Counted from the first letter of the stretch, positions 36,701 to 44,237 are shown. The stretch: 64,000 nucleotides of DNA from Mesoflavibacter zeaxanthinifaciens DSM 18436 (GCF_000422365.1 NZ_KE383820.1:91324-155323); one strand, 5' to 3'. Notes: generated from the sequence alone by a model not told the origin. Program-made: numbers and translations.

Positions 36701-36850
36701 AAACCAACTATTAGCATAATGATCTGCAAAAAATAAATGAATTAACGCATCATAAGTATATTCTAAAGTGAAAAATATAGAACTACCATGAAAAGCTAAA
36801 CCTAAAAGTAAAGCTGCAATTAAAAATTTATTAGACGTTTCTTTCATCAA
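33758..36850 (-). CDS. Large polytopic membrane protein, PTPS-related/GT-C-like
   Basis: The protein is 1030 residues. The first about 420 residues hold roughly ten membrane helices. An acidic loop early in the chain (YTYDALIHLFFADHYANSW) resembles the 6-pyruvoyl-tetrahydropterin synthase-related (PF10131) and GT-C membrane families. After a periplasmic segment and two more helices (about 555-580 and 610-630) comes an NTF2-like domain (SPKNALIAYYDALDFKEFEKAHSLI...). A C-terminal FxLYD-like beta domain (LEITDAKLVKNNNSYAIIGQIQNI) follows. It heads the minus-strand operon and could be a polyprenyl-sugar-using transferase. Catalytic function is inferred from fold only. Confidence 0.7.
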   Translation of the reverse strand: MMKETSNKFLIAALLLGLAFHGSSIFFTLEYTYDALIHLFFADHYANSWFEPWNYEWYTGFTVQSYPPLVHQSIALLSYVGGLKFGMFTVALIAIVLFITGTYRFSLLITSSKKIAGYACVLATFSSSFVETLHIFGQLPSIVGVSVLMHALPEIYLWLKTGKKWYLATSLSLISVTVTSHHVTPIFGMVFFIFPLIGMVLMDVSKDKTGSYKAVTFKVFLNSFFKLFKRIVVFGFSSLILIIGCIIPYWLNSKTNPITQVPIPHGSRDNFLEVTSSGLVFFLIPWGVLLVLLPYIFYRYYSKRYLFFGLSITICTILGTGGTTPIPLKMLGETAFNILTLDRFTLWASIMSIPLLGEFAYRFVEGDLKALIQQKFGAVYHRIIGGILAGLFVFMVIFTMSLGYFRPSQPQKIKMLPIVNFLNQDDHDKWRFLTLGFGDQMAWLSAQTSAMTVDGNYHSARRLPELTTRPIERLENSKFKGVAGIGSLQQFLTTPEKYNLKYIFSNDKFYDPILYFCGWQRLRQLENGIMVWERLNIPPVASILPKEDVAKWLKIHWGIMPFLTVLVAFILNIQMLWVIMLKTRKKELPEFLKHNFVFKKFNNNILRLIHLWSLLLAGFIIYGIYLFYLKNDSQLSPKNALIAYYDALDFKEFEKAHSLIDPNSNLSIAQYMLEVSVTDGLLSSYAKMDEIKTDIIKHSDSTATAKVITQWITPLEKIERVDHKTLIKQKGKWYLKPDDLNNDLPPDQLYNANQTKYYNQGRRRVTTEQTHHEDVLKQPVLEITDAKLVKNNNSYAIIGQIQNIDNVPADVIIKGTLYNDDNKMLATYNAKYHMKHKLMPKETTNFRIEFEGIAWSKTKDSIPDTFNPDEFTPVELEEQPTKFNLQAAGNVAGSDLYKSVALSSLKITDSLISGSVYNGGIQEVTIPQLLISYYDKDKNLLWVDHQFIKDGIRQQRKQTFKYKLLTNNNIKIINQSKDNLFVNGLPNADIARKVVSDRITNHTDQVLQPINHPVFKYIKVEINSYIGNPF

Positions 36851-36925
36851 TAAAGCAAAATCTTTATGAGTGTAAATATAAATAAATAAAAAAAGGGTTT
36901 GATTTTTAATTATCTATACTATTTA

Positions 36926-36997
36926 ACCATTCGTCGACACATAACAATAGCTTAGACTAAAACCAACGTATAAGAGCTTCATAATAAGCTACTTTTG
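36926..36997 (+). promoter_or_regulatory. LytTR-type repeat and -7 element before the receiver-GT2 fusion
   Basis: ACCATTCGT at 36926, part of a 14-bp box identical to that of the sensor operon (15840-15853), is followed 64 bp later by a consensus -7 element TACTTTTG (36990-36997). The second repeat, expected near 36947, is weak. The site also faces the divergent three-gene operon starting at 36850. Confidence 0.72.
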
Positions 36998-37027
36998 AAC
37001 CGTAATCAACAATAAAATTCAAATCTC

Positions 37028-38209
37028 ATGAAAATTTTAGCTATCGACGATCAACAACTAGTCTTACTTCCACTACAAAAGAGACTAACAGAGTTAGGAT
37101 ACGACGTAAAAATAGAAACAAACGGTACATCAGGTATAGATACCTTTAATAGTTTTCAACCAGATTTAGTAATAGTAGACATTAATATGCCAGGTGTACC
37201 TGGGTTAGATGTTGTAAAATATATAAGACAAACTAAAAATTCTAATATACCAATTGTTGTATTGTCAGGAGATACACAAGATAAAACTATTACAGATGGT
37301 TTTGACTTAGGGATAGACGATTACATGAAAAAACCTTTAAGCCTTAACGAAATTAGTGCAAGGATAAAAAGGTTAATAGGAAAACCAGAAACTAAAGCAG
37401 TAGAGTCTTCATCAGACGTGGTTATACAAGAGCGTTGCGTTGGTGTTGTTATACCATGTTATAATGAAGAAGAACGCTTGTTAAGTAATGAGTTTTTAAA
37501 CTACATAGACAAGTACTCTGGTTATCATTTATGTTTTGTTAATGACGGTAGTAAGGACAATACCTTAAAAGTATTAAAAGATTTACAAAAAGGAAGAGAA
37601 GACTTTATAACAGTTTACGATTGCGAAAAAAACGGAGGTAAAGCCGAAGCAGTAAGACTGGGTATGTTACATATGGCTAATAAAGACGATTTAGATTACA
37701 TAGGATTTTTAGATGCAGATTTATCTACAGATTTAGCAGATTTTGATGATTTAGTAAAAACTATAGAAACATCAAACTTTAAGATTGTTAGTGGATCAAG
37801 GATCTCTAGAATGGGAGCAAACATAACTAAAGAGTCTGCAAGAAAAATAATAAGCTTAACGATTAACTTCATCATAAGAAAGATCCTAAAAATGGACTTT
37901 AAAGACACACAATGTGGAGCAAAAATTTTTAGTAAAGATGTTATTCAAATAGCATTTGGAGAAAAATTTGTAACACAATGGATTTTTGATGTCGAAATTT
38001 TTAAAAGAATGAGTCACCATTTTGGGTTAGAAAAAGCAAAAACTTTATTGTGCGAGCAGCCATTAAAAAGATGGATACACGCAGATGGATCTAAATTATC
38101 AATGAAGGATTCAGTAAAAATAGTTATGCAATTAGGTCAAATAGCATGGGTATATAGATCTCCAAAAAGTAAAAAAGTAAACAGCGCTTCAAATTTAAAG
38201 ACTGTATAA
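37028..38209 (+). CDS. Response-regulator receiver fused to a family 2 glycosyltransferase
   Basis: The protein is 393 residues. Residues 1-118 form a complete receiver: acidic pair Asp7/Asp8, phospho-acceptor Asp51 (VIVDINMPGVPG), VLSGD and MKKPLS. After a linker (about 119-134) comes a GT2 domain of the dolichyl-phosphate-mannose synthase type: VGVVIPCYNEEERLL, CFVNDGSKDNT, the metal site Asp229-Ala-Asp231 (FLDADLSTD) and FKDTQCGAKIF. There is no membrane helix. This couples phosphorylation directly to sugar transfer, an uncommon arrangement. Its promoter has the LytTR-type box, and polysaccharide genes are on both sides. The kinases of the sensor operon are plausible phosphodonors. Confidence 0.9.
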   Translation: MKILAIDDQQLVLLPLQKRLTELGYDVKIETNGTSGIDTFNSFQPDLVIVDINMPGVPGLDVVKYIRQTKNSNIPIVVLSGDTQDKTITDGFDLGIDDYMKKPLSLNEISARIKRLIGKPETKAVESSSDVVIQERCVGVVIPCYNEEERLLSNEFLNYIDKYSGYHLCFVNDGSKDNTLKVLKDLQKGREDFITVYDCEKNGGKAEAVRLGMLHMANKDDLDYIGFLDADLSTDLADFDDLVKTIETSNFKIVSGSRISRMGANITKESARKIISLTINFIIRKILKMDFKDTQCGAKIFSKDVIQIAFGEKFVTQWIFDVEIFKRMSHHFGLEKAKTLLCEQPLKRWIHADGSKLSMKDSVKIVMQLGQIAWVYRSPKSKKVNSASNLKTV

Positions 38210-38224
38210 AAATGTAATTTTAAG

Positions 38225-38719
38225 ATGAAAACAGGTGTAATAATAATATTTCACAATAATGCAAAGGATATAAACCCTTCTATATTTATAGAAAATATAA
38301 TTAAAGTCTCAGACTTAAAAATATGTTTTGTTAACAATAACAGTAGGGATAATACAGCTTTTATATTAGAAATCATTGCCGATCGTTGTGATAATGTTTC
38401 ACTTGTAAATATTAAAAAAACAAAATCAGATATATCTGCAATTAGAGCTGGAGCAAGGTTTATGAATAGTCGCTATAACTTAGATAAAATAGCCTATGTT
38501 AGTACAAATTTACTTAATACAAAATACCATGGTCTTAATGCTTTAATACATGCAATTGTAGATAATCAAGAAGATATTTTAAATTACAATAAAAATGTTT
38601 TTCAAGGTAAGAAAAATCATAATTCAATATTTAAAAGTATGTTTTCTTTAGTAGATTATTTAAAAACATTAAAAACTAATAATGCTTTTATTAATCTTCA
38701 AAGATTAAGTAAATTATGA
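38225..38719 (+). CDS. Degenerate GT2-like protein (probable pseudo-glycosyltransferase)
   Basis: The protein is 164 residues. It aligns by eye with the first half of the preceding GT2 domain: GVIIIFHNN for the first strand, ICFVNNNSRDNT for CFVNDGSKDNT, and IAYVSTNLLNTKYHGLNALIHAI for IGFLDADLSTDLADFDDLVKTI. The catalytic Asp residues are replaced: Asn in the nucleotide motif, and Ser93-Thr-Asn95 where the metal-binding DxD should be. The second half of the domain is missing. It is intact as an open frame and coupled to the fusion gene, so it may be a regulatory pseudo-enzyme rather than debris. Confidence 0.72.
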   Translation: MKTGVIIIFHNNAKDINPSIFIENIIKVSDLKICFVNNNSRDNTAFILEIIADRCDNVSLVNIKKTKSDISAIRAGARFMNSRYNLDKIAYVSTNLLNTKYHGLNALIHAIVDNQEDILNYNKNVFQGKKNHNSIFKSMFSLVDYLKTLKTNNAFINLQRLSKL

Positions 38720-38755
38720 TTTATTAATTTATACATTTGCTCTCAAATATTTAAA

Positions 38756-39334
38756 ATGAGCGTACTTCAAATGTTAAAAGATAGAAGTCAATCAACTTGC
38801 GAGTTGTGTGGATCTTCTTCAAACTTACAACAATACACAATTCCACCTTCGTTAAACGAAAGCGTAGACACTTGCGTTTTGGTTTGTGACACATGTTATA
38901 ATCAAATTGAAAAAAACACCGATATGGATCCAAACCATTGGCGTTGTTTAAACGATAGTATGTGGAGCGAGCATGTTGCTGTCCAAATTATGGCATGGCG
39001 TATGTTACAACGATTAAGAGGAGAAGGTTGGCCAAAAGACCTGTTGGATATGATGTATTTAGATGAAGATGCTTTAGCATTAGCAAGAGCAACAGGAGAA
39101 GATAAAGACGAAAGTGAAAAAATTATACATCGTGATGTTAATGGTGTTTTACTAGAAAACGGAGATAACGTTGTTTTAATAAAAGACCTAAAAGTAAAAG
39201 GTTCTAGCATGGTTGCCAAACAAGGAACAGCTGTAAGGAACATACGCGTAGATCACGAAAATGCTAATTACATTGAAGGCAAAGTTGGCGGACAACAAAT
39301 TGTAATTATTACAGAATACGTAAAAAAGAATTAA
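38756..39334 (+). CDS. phnA: PhnA-family zinc-ribbon protein
   Basis: The protein is 192 residues. The N-terminal zinc ribbon has CELCG and CDTC, and the C-terminal PhnA domain has RDVNGVLLENGDNVVLIKDLKVKGSS and KQGTAVRNI. Despite the name, PhnA/YjdM proteins are not part of C-P lyase. The family's role is unclear, and some members hydrolyse phosphonoacetate. It has its own -7 element (TACATTTG at 38732-38739) without the repeat boxes, so it marks the right boundary of the regulated region. Confidence 0.92.
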   Translation: MSVLQMLKDRSQSTCELCGSSSNLQQYTIPPSLNESVDTCVLVCDTCYNQIEKNTDMDPNHWRCLNDSMWSEHVAVQIMAWRMLQRLRGEGWPKDLLDMMYLDEDALALARATGEDKDESEKIIHRDVNGVLLENGDNVVLIKDLKVKGSSMVAKQGTAVRNIRVDHENANYIEGKVGGQQIVIITEYVKKN

Positions 39335-39352
39335 AATTTTTAAAGTGAAGAA

Positions 39353-39388
39353 AAGCCCGATTTTCTAATTGAAAATCGGGCTTTTTTT
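39353..39388 (+). terminator. Strong terminator between convergent genes
   Basis: AAGCCCGATTTTC and GAAAATCGGGCTT form a perfect 13-bp stem with a 5-base loop and T tract. It terminates phnA and probably also the DUF4407 gene from the other side. Confidence 0.88.
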
Positions 39389-40487
39389 ATAATAGTTTTT
39401 GCTGACTTTTATAAAAAGCGTCTGCTTGTAACTGCATAAGCTCTCTAGCTTTTTTGCGTTTAAATTGATATAATTCATCTTCTTCAGATAAATCTGTGTA
39501 AACTTTATCGTTAATTTTAAAGTCGGTTTGTAAAGCTAGTTTACGCTCTTCAACACGTTGTTGTACTAATGTTTTTACAGCAGTTTCTTGATCTTCTAAT
39601 TTAAAATCATATTCACTTTTAGGTGAAATTAATTTTGCGAAAATCGGTGCAGTTTCAATAGCTAAAAATAATAGAAATATAAAAAACGAAGGTAACCAAG
39701 GTAATTTGTTTAAAGCATTAACACGTGCCATTAAACCATCAAAACCATCAATTATGGGTTGTGTATTATTAACTTGTGTTTGATAATTATTTTGAAGTTG
39801 CTGTAGTTGCATTTCAATAGCTGCAATTTTTGCTTTGTTATCTGTTTTTAGTTGTTGTAATTGGGCTAAAGCAGCATCGTGTTTGTCTCTTTTTTCTTTA
39901 TAAACAGGACCTTTACCCAGTTTTTTTGTTCCTGCAGTACCTTCGGCTTCACTAATATAGGTGTCGTAAAGTGCATTTACTTCGGCTTCTTTGGTGTCGA
40001 TTTCGGACTTTAAATCTTCGATGTTTTGCTTTAGTTCTGTTTCTTTAGGAGAAAATTGAAGTGCAATTTGTTCTTGGTTTTCAAGCGTCATTGCATTTTT
40101 TTCTTCTAGTAAAACTTGGTTGATTTCTTTTTCAAAAATCTTCATCTCTAAAGGTTTTGATATAACTATAGCGATAATTAAAGCTAAAATTAGTCTTGGT
40201 AATGCTTGTAAAAATTCATCTAAAAAAGAATCTCTTTTCTTAATTGTAGAGACAATAAAACGATCTAAATTAAAAATGAGTAATCCCCAAATTAGTCCAA
40301 AAAAGATGGCTGTAAAAAGATTGTCAAAAACGGTGTAAAGCGCATAACCAGAAGCGATAAAAGCCATTAGTGCTGTAAAAAAGACCGTTGCGCCAATACC
40401 TGCGTATTTGTTTTTTTCGCTTGAAGAAGCATTGTTTAGGATGTTAATATCTGCGCCAGAGCAAATAATAAAAAATTGTTGTAACAT
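39387..40487 (-). CDS. DUF4407 membrane protein
   Basis: The protein is 366 residues. The N-terminus MLQQFFIICSGADINIL and two early helix pairs (about 27-80 and 90-115), a long coiled coil (about 120-245, ELKQNIEDLKSEIDTKEAEV) and a fourth helix near 262-282 match DUF4407. The domain NLDRFIVSTIKKRD is characteristic. Function is unknown. It is transcribed alone. Confidence 0.9.
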   Translation of the reverse strand: MLQQFFIICSGADINILNNASSSEKNKYAGIGATVFFTALMAFIASGYALYTVFDNLFTAIFFGLIWGLLIFNLDRFIVSTIKKRDSFLDEFLQALPRLILALIIAIVISKPLEMKIFEKEINQVLLEEKNAMTLENQEQIALQFSPKETELKQNIEDLKSEIDTKEAEVNALYDTYISEAEGTAGTKKLGKGPVYKEKRDKHDAALAQLQQLKTDNKAKIAAIEMQLQQLQNNYQTQVNNTQPIIDGFDGLMARVNALNKLPWLPSFFIFLLFLAIETAPIFAKLISPKSEYDFKLEDQETAVKTLVQQRVEERKLALQTDFKINDKVYTDLSEEDELYQFKRKKARELMQLQADAFYKSQQKLL

Positions 40488-40587
40488 GATGTGATTGTGT
40501 TTTGATTGATGATGATCCTTAGACTGTACTCAGGACAAGTAGTTATTAGAACGCTAATTATGCTGAAATGTTACATTTTTTGAAATA

Positions 40588-40621
40588 AAAAAACCTCAAA
40601 TCAATTAGTTTTGAGGTTTTT
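40588..40621 (-). terminator. Terminator of the blaI/M56 operon
   Basis: An inverted repeat AAACCTCAAA...TTTTGAGGTTT, with a T run on the minus strand, lies just beyond the end of the M56 gene. Confidence 0.75.
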
Positions 40622-40643
40622 ATAGATTTGGTTTAAAGAGATT

Positions 40644-42887
40644 TTAATGTATTTCTTTAAGCTTTGATATCATATTTTTAGATTTTTTTATCATGGATTC
40701 TAACTCATTAGTTTTTCCTTTGATAGTGAAATTAACATTATCAATAACATTTTCATTAAACATTACTTTCTTATTATAATTAAAGCTAAGTTCAATTACA
40801 TCTTCGGGACTATTATTTTTGAAAATTGTTTTTAAAGCGTCCCAATCAAATTTGGTTAATTCTTCTAAATTTTCAGCGTTAACCGTTAAATTAGATGTGT
40901 GAGTTTTGTCTTCATTATATTTTTTATCAGAATAACTAACGTTAGATACTACGGTTTTATTTGTTGTTTTAATATCATTGTCATTTATATGTACTGTAGA
41001 TACATTGTTGATTGTACTTGAAGATATATTTAAGTTTTTATTCTCTTTTAAAAGTTTAATAGCTTTATCAGAAGTTATTTTTTCATTGTTGTAATAAAAA
41101 GTAGCACCTTTTTTAGCCATTTCAACAACTGTGTCTAAAGGCGATTTTGGTTTTGGTGGTGCAGGTGGTTTTGGTACCTCTTTTAAATTTTTTGACTTTG
41201 ATGGTGTTGGTATTTTTGTAGGTTTACCATCTATAATTTTATATTTTTTATAATATTCTTCTCTTTCTTTTTTATATTTTTCTTTTTGCTCTTTAGTAGC
41301 ATTATGTGCTACTGGAGGCGGCGGTAACGGAATTGTCTTTTTATTGTTTTTACTTGGTTGATTTTTTATAATTACTATCATAGAAGGCACTTTACTACCA
41401 TCTTCAAGTTTAATATCAAAGTAAGTTATGTATGAATCGTTATTTGCAGATTCTAAATTTTTTATCGCTTCTTCGTTAAGCATATCACCTTCAACTTTTA
41501 CTGTTGGTTTTCCGGGTACTTTAAATTTAAAATTTAACACTTCTTTTTCTGTTGTTACAGAAACTTGACTTGCTCGTATCATTTTTTTATTGGCGTAAAT
41601 AGGATCACCTTTAAAAACGGACATACCTAACATTGGGTACTGTTTGTCTTGTGTAGTTTTTTTCTTTTCTATAACATTGAAAGAGTAATCTTTGTTTGGA
41701 GAAACTTTATGGGTTTGCTCGTTAATTTTTATTCCGTTGCTTAATTCTATCGATTTACATAAACCTTCTAATGCTTTAGTTACTTTTTCTAAAATAGAGT
41801 AATCTAAACTTTTACCTTTTGAATTTATTTGTAATTCAACATCTTTTTTTCCAAATAAGTTTATGAAATCTGATCTCAAATTTTCTAAACTAGTCGACTT
41901 ACCATTTAGTTTAAGAGATAATGGATTTTGATTGATTGTTAGAGTTGGTGTTTTAATTAAATTTTCATTAGCATTAGATGCAACATTAATTTTTGGCTTA
42001 ACACTTTTTTCAACCTCTTTAGTTTGACTAAAACTAAATAAAAGCAATGCCAATACAGGTAGTAGTAATAGGCTTCTAAGCCATTTTGTTCTTTGTGTTG
42101 TTTGTGTGTTCATAATTGTTAAACGTTTTTTGATTGATGAATAATTGATAGCATTAACCAATGCTAACTCTTTTTGGTTTGATGAGAACCTTAACAAGAG
42201 ATTTTGATAATCTTTTAAGTTGAAACCACTTTTTAAAACCTGTTGATCGGCTAAAAATTCGTGGTTAAGTTTAATGTCTTTTTTTATAAAATAGAGTAGT
42301 GGATTAAACCAAAAAATAACCTGTAAGATTTCTAAAAACAAAATGTCTAAACTATGTTTTTGTTTAGCATGTGCTTGTTCGTGTAATAAAACTTCTTGTG
42401 GAATATCGTTATTTTCAAAAGCAGATTTATTAAGAAAAATATAGTTGAAAAATGTATGCGGAATAACTAATTTTTCAATTAAAACATTTATAAATACATG
42501 GGTTTTTACCTTTTGATGTGTTCTAATTTTAGATGAAATCTTAAATAGATTTAAAATAAATCGCGTTGAAAATATAATAACACCAATAGCATAAATTGCC
42601 CATAAAAGTGTCGGTAAAAATGTATTGGGTTGTCCTTCTGTAATTGTAGGTAGTTCTGCAGGAAAATATGGTGGAGTAGTCATACTTTCTGAATCGTAAA
42701 AGCCAAAATCTAAAGTTGGTTCTACATATTTAATAAATGTAATAAAAGGTATGATTGCCGATAGTAAAAGCGCAGCTAACAAATAAAACCTTTTAAAATG
42801 ATGATGGTTTAACGGCTCTAAAACTATTTTGTAGAATAGCATTAAAATAGCCAAACATGCCGATGATTTTAATAGCAGAATACCCAT
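40644..42887 (-). CDS. M56 (BlaR1-like) membrane metallopeptidase
   Basis: The protein is 747 residues. N-terminal helices (about 3-22, 36-52, 88-112) flank the zinc motif HEQAHAKQKHSLDILFLEIL. A further helix near 268-285 (SLLLLPVLALLLFSF) leads to a large extracytoplasmic region. Unlike the first M56 protein, this region has no clear TonB domain. It contains a proline-rich linker (PPPPVAHNATKEQKEKY, PKPPAPPKPKSP) between beta-rich segments. It is co-transcribed with the BlaI-type repressor 2 bases upstream, the usual sensor-protease/repressor pair. The signal is unknown. Confidence 0.86.
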   Translation of the reverse strand: MGILLLKSSACLAILMLFYKIVLEPLNHHHFKRFYLLAALLLSAIIPFITFIKYVEPTLDFGFYDSESMTTPPYFPAELPTITEGQPNTFLPTLLWAIYAIGVIIFSTRFILNLFKISSKIRTHQKVKTHVFINVLIEKLVIPHTFFNYIFLNKSAFENNDIPQEVLLHEQAHAKQKHSLDILFLEILQVIFWFNPLLYFIKKDIKLNHEFLADQQVLKSGFNLKDYQNLLLRFSSNQKELALVNAINYSSIKKRLTIMNTQTTQRTKWLRSLLLLPVLALLLFSFSQTKEVEKSVKPKINVASNANENLIKTPTLTINQNPLSLKLNGKSTSLENLRSDFINLFGKKDVELQINSKGKSLDYSILEKVTKALEGLCKSIELSNGIKINEQTHKVSPNKDYSFNVIEKKKTTQDKQYPMLGMSVFKGDPIYANKKMIRASQVSVTTEKEVLNFKFKVPGKPTVKVEGDMLNEEAIKNLESANNDSYITYFDIKLEDGSKVPSMIVIIKNQPSKNNKKTIPLPPPPVAHNATKEQKEKYKKEREEYYKKYKIIDGKPTKIPTPSKSKNLKEVPKPPAPPKPKSPLDTVVEMAKKGATFYYNNEKITSDKAIKLLKENKNLNISSSTINNVSTVHINDNDIKTTNKTVVSNVSYSDKKYNEDKTHTSNLTVNAENLEELTKFDWDALKTIFKNNSPEDVIELSFNYNKKVMFNENVIDNVNFTIKGKTNELESMIKKSKNMISKLKEIH

Positions 42888-42889
42888 GA

Positions 42890-43255
42890 TTATTTGTTTT
42901 TAATTTGGTTGTCTATAATAGCGCGTAGTTCTTCTAATTCTTCTTTTGTTAAATCTGTTTCTTGAGTAAAAAACGAAGCAAATTGCGTACTACTGTTATT
43001 AAAAAAGTTTTTGATCAAGCCATTTACGTGCTTAGAAAAATAGTCTTTCTTTTTAACTAAAGGATAGTATTGTCTAGAGTTTCCAAATTTGTTATAAGCC
43101 ACAAAACCTTTGTCTGTCATACGTTTTAAAAGCGTCGCAACTGTTGTGTTTGCTGGTTTTGGTTCTGGATAAGCGTCTAGCAAGTCTTTCATAAAACCTT
43201 TTTCTAATTGCCATAAATAACTCATTAATTCTTCTTCAGATTTTGATAATTGCAT
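42890..43255 (-). CDS. BlaI/MecI-family transcriptional repressor
   Basis: The protein is 121 residues, MQLSKSEEELMSYLWQLEKG. The winged helix (TTVATLLKRMTDKGFVAYNKFGNSRQYYPL) and C-terminal dimerisation helices match BlaI. It is a paralogue of the BlaI protein at 3.8 kb, but its operators have a different half-site (TTCTAC instead of AACTAA), which should keep the two circuits separate. It heads the operon with the M56 gene. Confidence 0.9.
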   Translation of the reverse strand: MQLSKSEEELMSYLWQLEKGFMKDLLDAYPEPKPANTTVATLLKRMTDKGFVAYNKFGNSRQYYPLVKKKDYFSKHVNGLIKNFFNNSSTQFASFFTQETDLTKEELEELRAIIDNQIKNK

Positions 43256-43276
43256 GTTCTATGTTTTTAGAATGAC

Positions 43277-43320
43277 TTCTACAAATGTAGAATATAAAAA
43301 TGACTTCTACAAACGTAGAA
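43277..43320 (-). promoter_or_regulatory. Two BlaI-type operators overlapping the promoter
   Basis: TTCTACAAATGTAGAA (43277-43292) and TTCTACAAACGTAGAA (43305-43320) are perfect 6+4+6 inverted repeats, 28 bp apart. Read on the minus strand, the first contains TACATTTG (43289 to 43282), a consensus -7 element. Bound repressor would block the promoter directly. Confidence 0.82.
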
Positions 43321-43341
43321 CAAATTTTGAGTGAAAATATT

Positions 43342-44202
43342 TTATTTCTTTCGTGTTCTAAGACTTTCTATAATTACAGTAGAAAGGATTAATAGTCCGC
43401 CAAAAAAGGTGTTCCAAGTCGGGATTTCGTTTAAGAAAAAGTAAGCAATAATAATCCCAAAAATAGGCTGTGTGCTACCAATAATACTAGCTGTACTCAC
43501 TTTAAAATGATTTAAACTTTGTACAAATAAAGTATGTCCTAAAGCTGTAGTAACTAATGCCAAAATAATCACATAAGGATATTGTGTTACCATATTAGAG
43601 CTGTCTAAGAAAATTAATACAGGCGATAACATTATACCCATAATTAGTAATTGATAAAACATTAAATGACTACCATGATAAGTAGTTACATACTGTTTCA
43701 TTATTAAAATTCGAAGCGCATAACACAATGCAGAAACCAATCCGAAAAATATGCCTATAAATGCGTCGTTTTCAAAGTCTATTTCTGGAGATAAAATATA
43801 AATACCTAAAAGTACCATTGCACCAAGTATAAGGTGCATGATATCAAATTTAGTTTTAGAAAATAATGGCTCTAAAAGCGCTGTAATTATCGGGAATGTA
43901 AATAGTGATAACATACCAATTGCAACACTAGATTTTTGCAGTGCAATAAAGTAAGTAATCCAATGTAATGCCATAAAGATGGATGCAATTATAAAACCAC
44001 CTAAATCTTTTTTTGAAAGAATGTTTAATTTGATGTTTTTATACTTGCAATAACCCAATAAAATAAGCATTGCTAAAATGCTTCGCCACCAAATTGTTAC
44101 TGGAGCAGGCATATCTATGTATCTACCTAAAGCACCAGACGTACTTATTAAAAAAGTAGCAAAAGTAAGTTCTAAAACATGCTTAAAATGTTGGTTTTTC
44201 AC
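43342..44202 (-). CDS. EamA/DMT-family transporter
   Basis: The protein is 286 residues with ten membrane helices arranged as two EamA repeats (LELTFATFLISTSGALGRYIDMPAPVTIWWRS in the first, LVSALCYALRILIMKQYV in the second). The family exports metabolites such as amino acids or nucleosides. The substrate cannot be inferred. It ends 86 bases from the BlaI gene start and is in the same direction as the M20 gene upstream. Confidence 0.88.
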   Translation of the reverse strand: MKNQHFKHVLELTFATFLISTSGALGRYIDMPAPVTIWWRSILAMLILLGYCKYKNIKLNILSKKDLGGFIIASIFMALHWITYFIALQKSSVAIGMLSLFTFPIITALLEPLFSKTKFDIMHLILGAMVLLGIYILSPEIDFENDAFIGIFFGLVSALCYALRILIMKQYVTTYHGSHLMFYQLLIMGIMLSPVLIFLDSSNMVTQYPYVIILALVTTALGHTLFVQSLNHFKVSTASIIGSTQPIFGIIIAYFFLNEIPTWNTFFGGLLILSTVIIESLRTRKK

Positions 44203-44237
44203 TTTGGGTTAGTTGTGTTAGCGATTGTAATGACATC

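Noticed and set aside
36851-36925. A LytTR-type promoter toward the minus-strand operon starting at 36850
   Set aside because: No repeat in the minus orientation and no good -7 element were found. Only the plus-strand box at 36926 is convincing, so control of that operon is left open.
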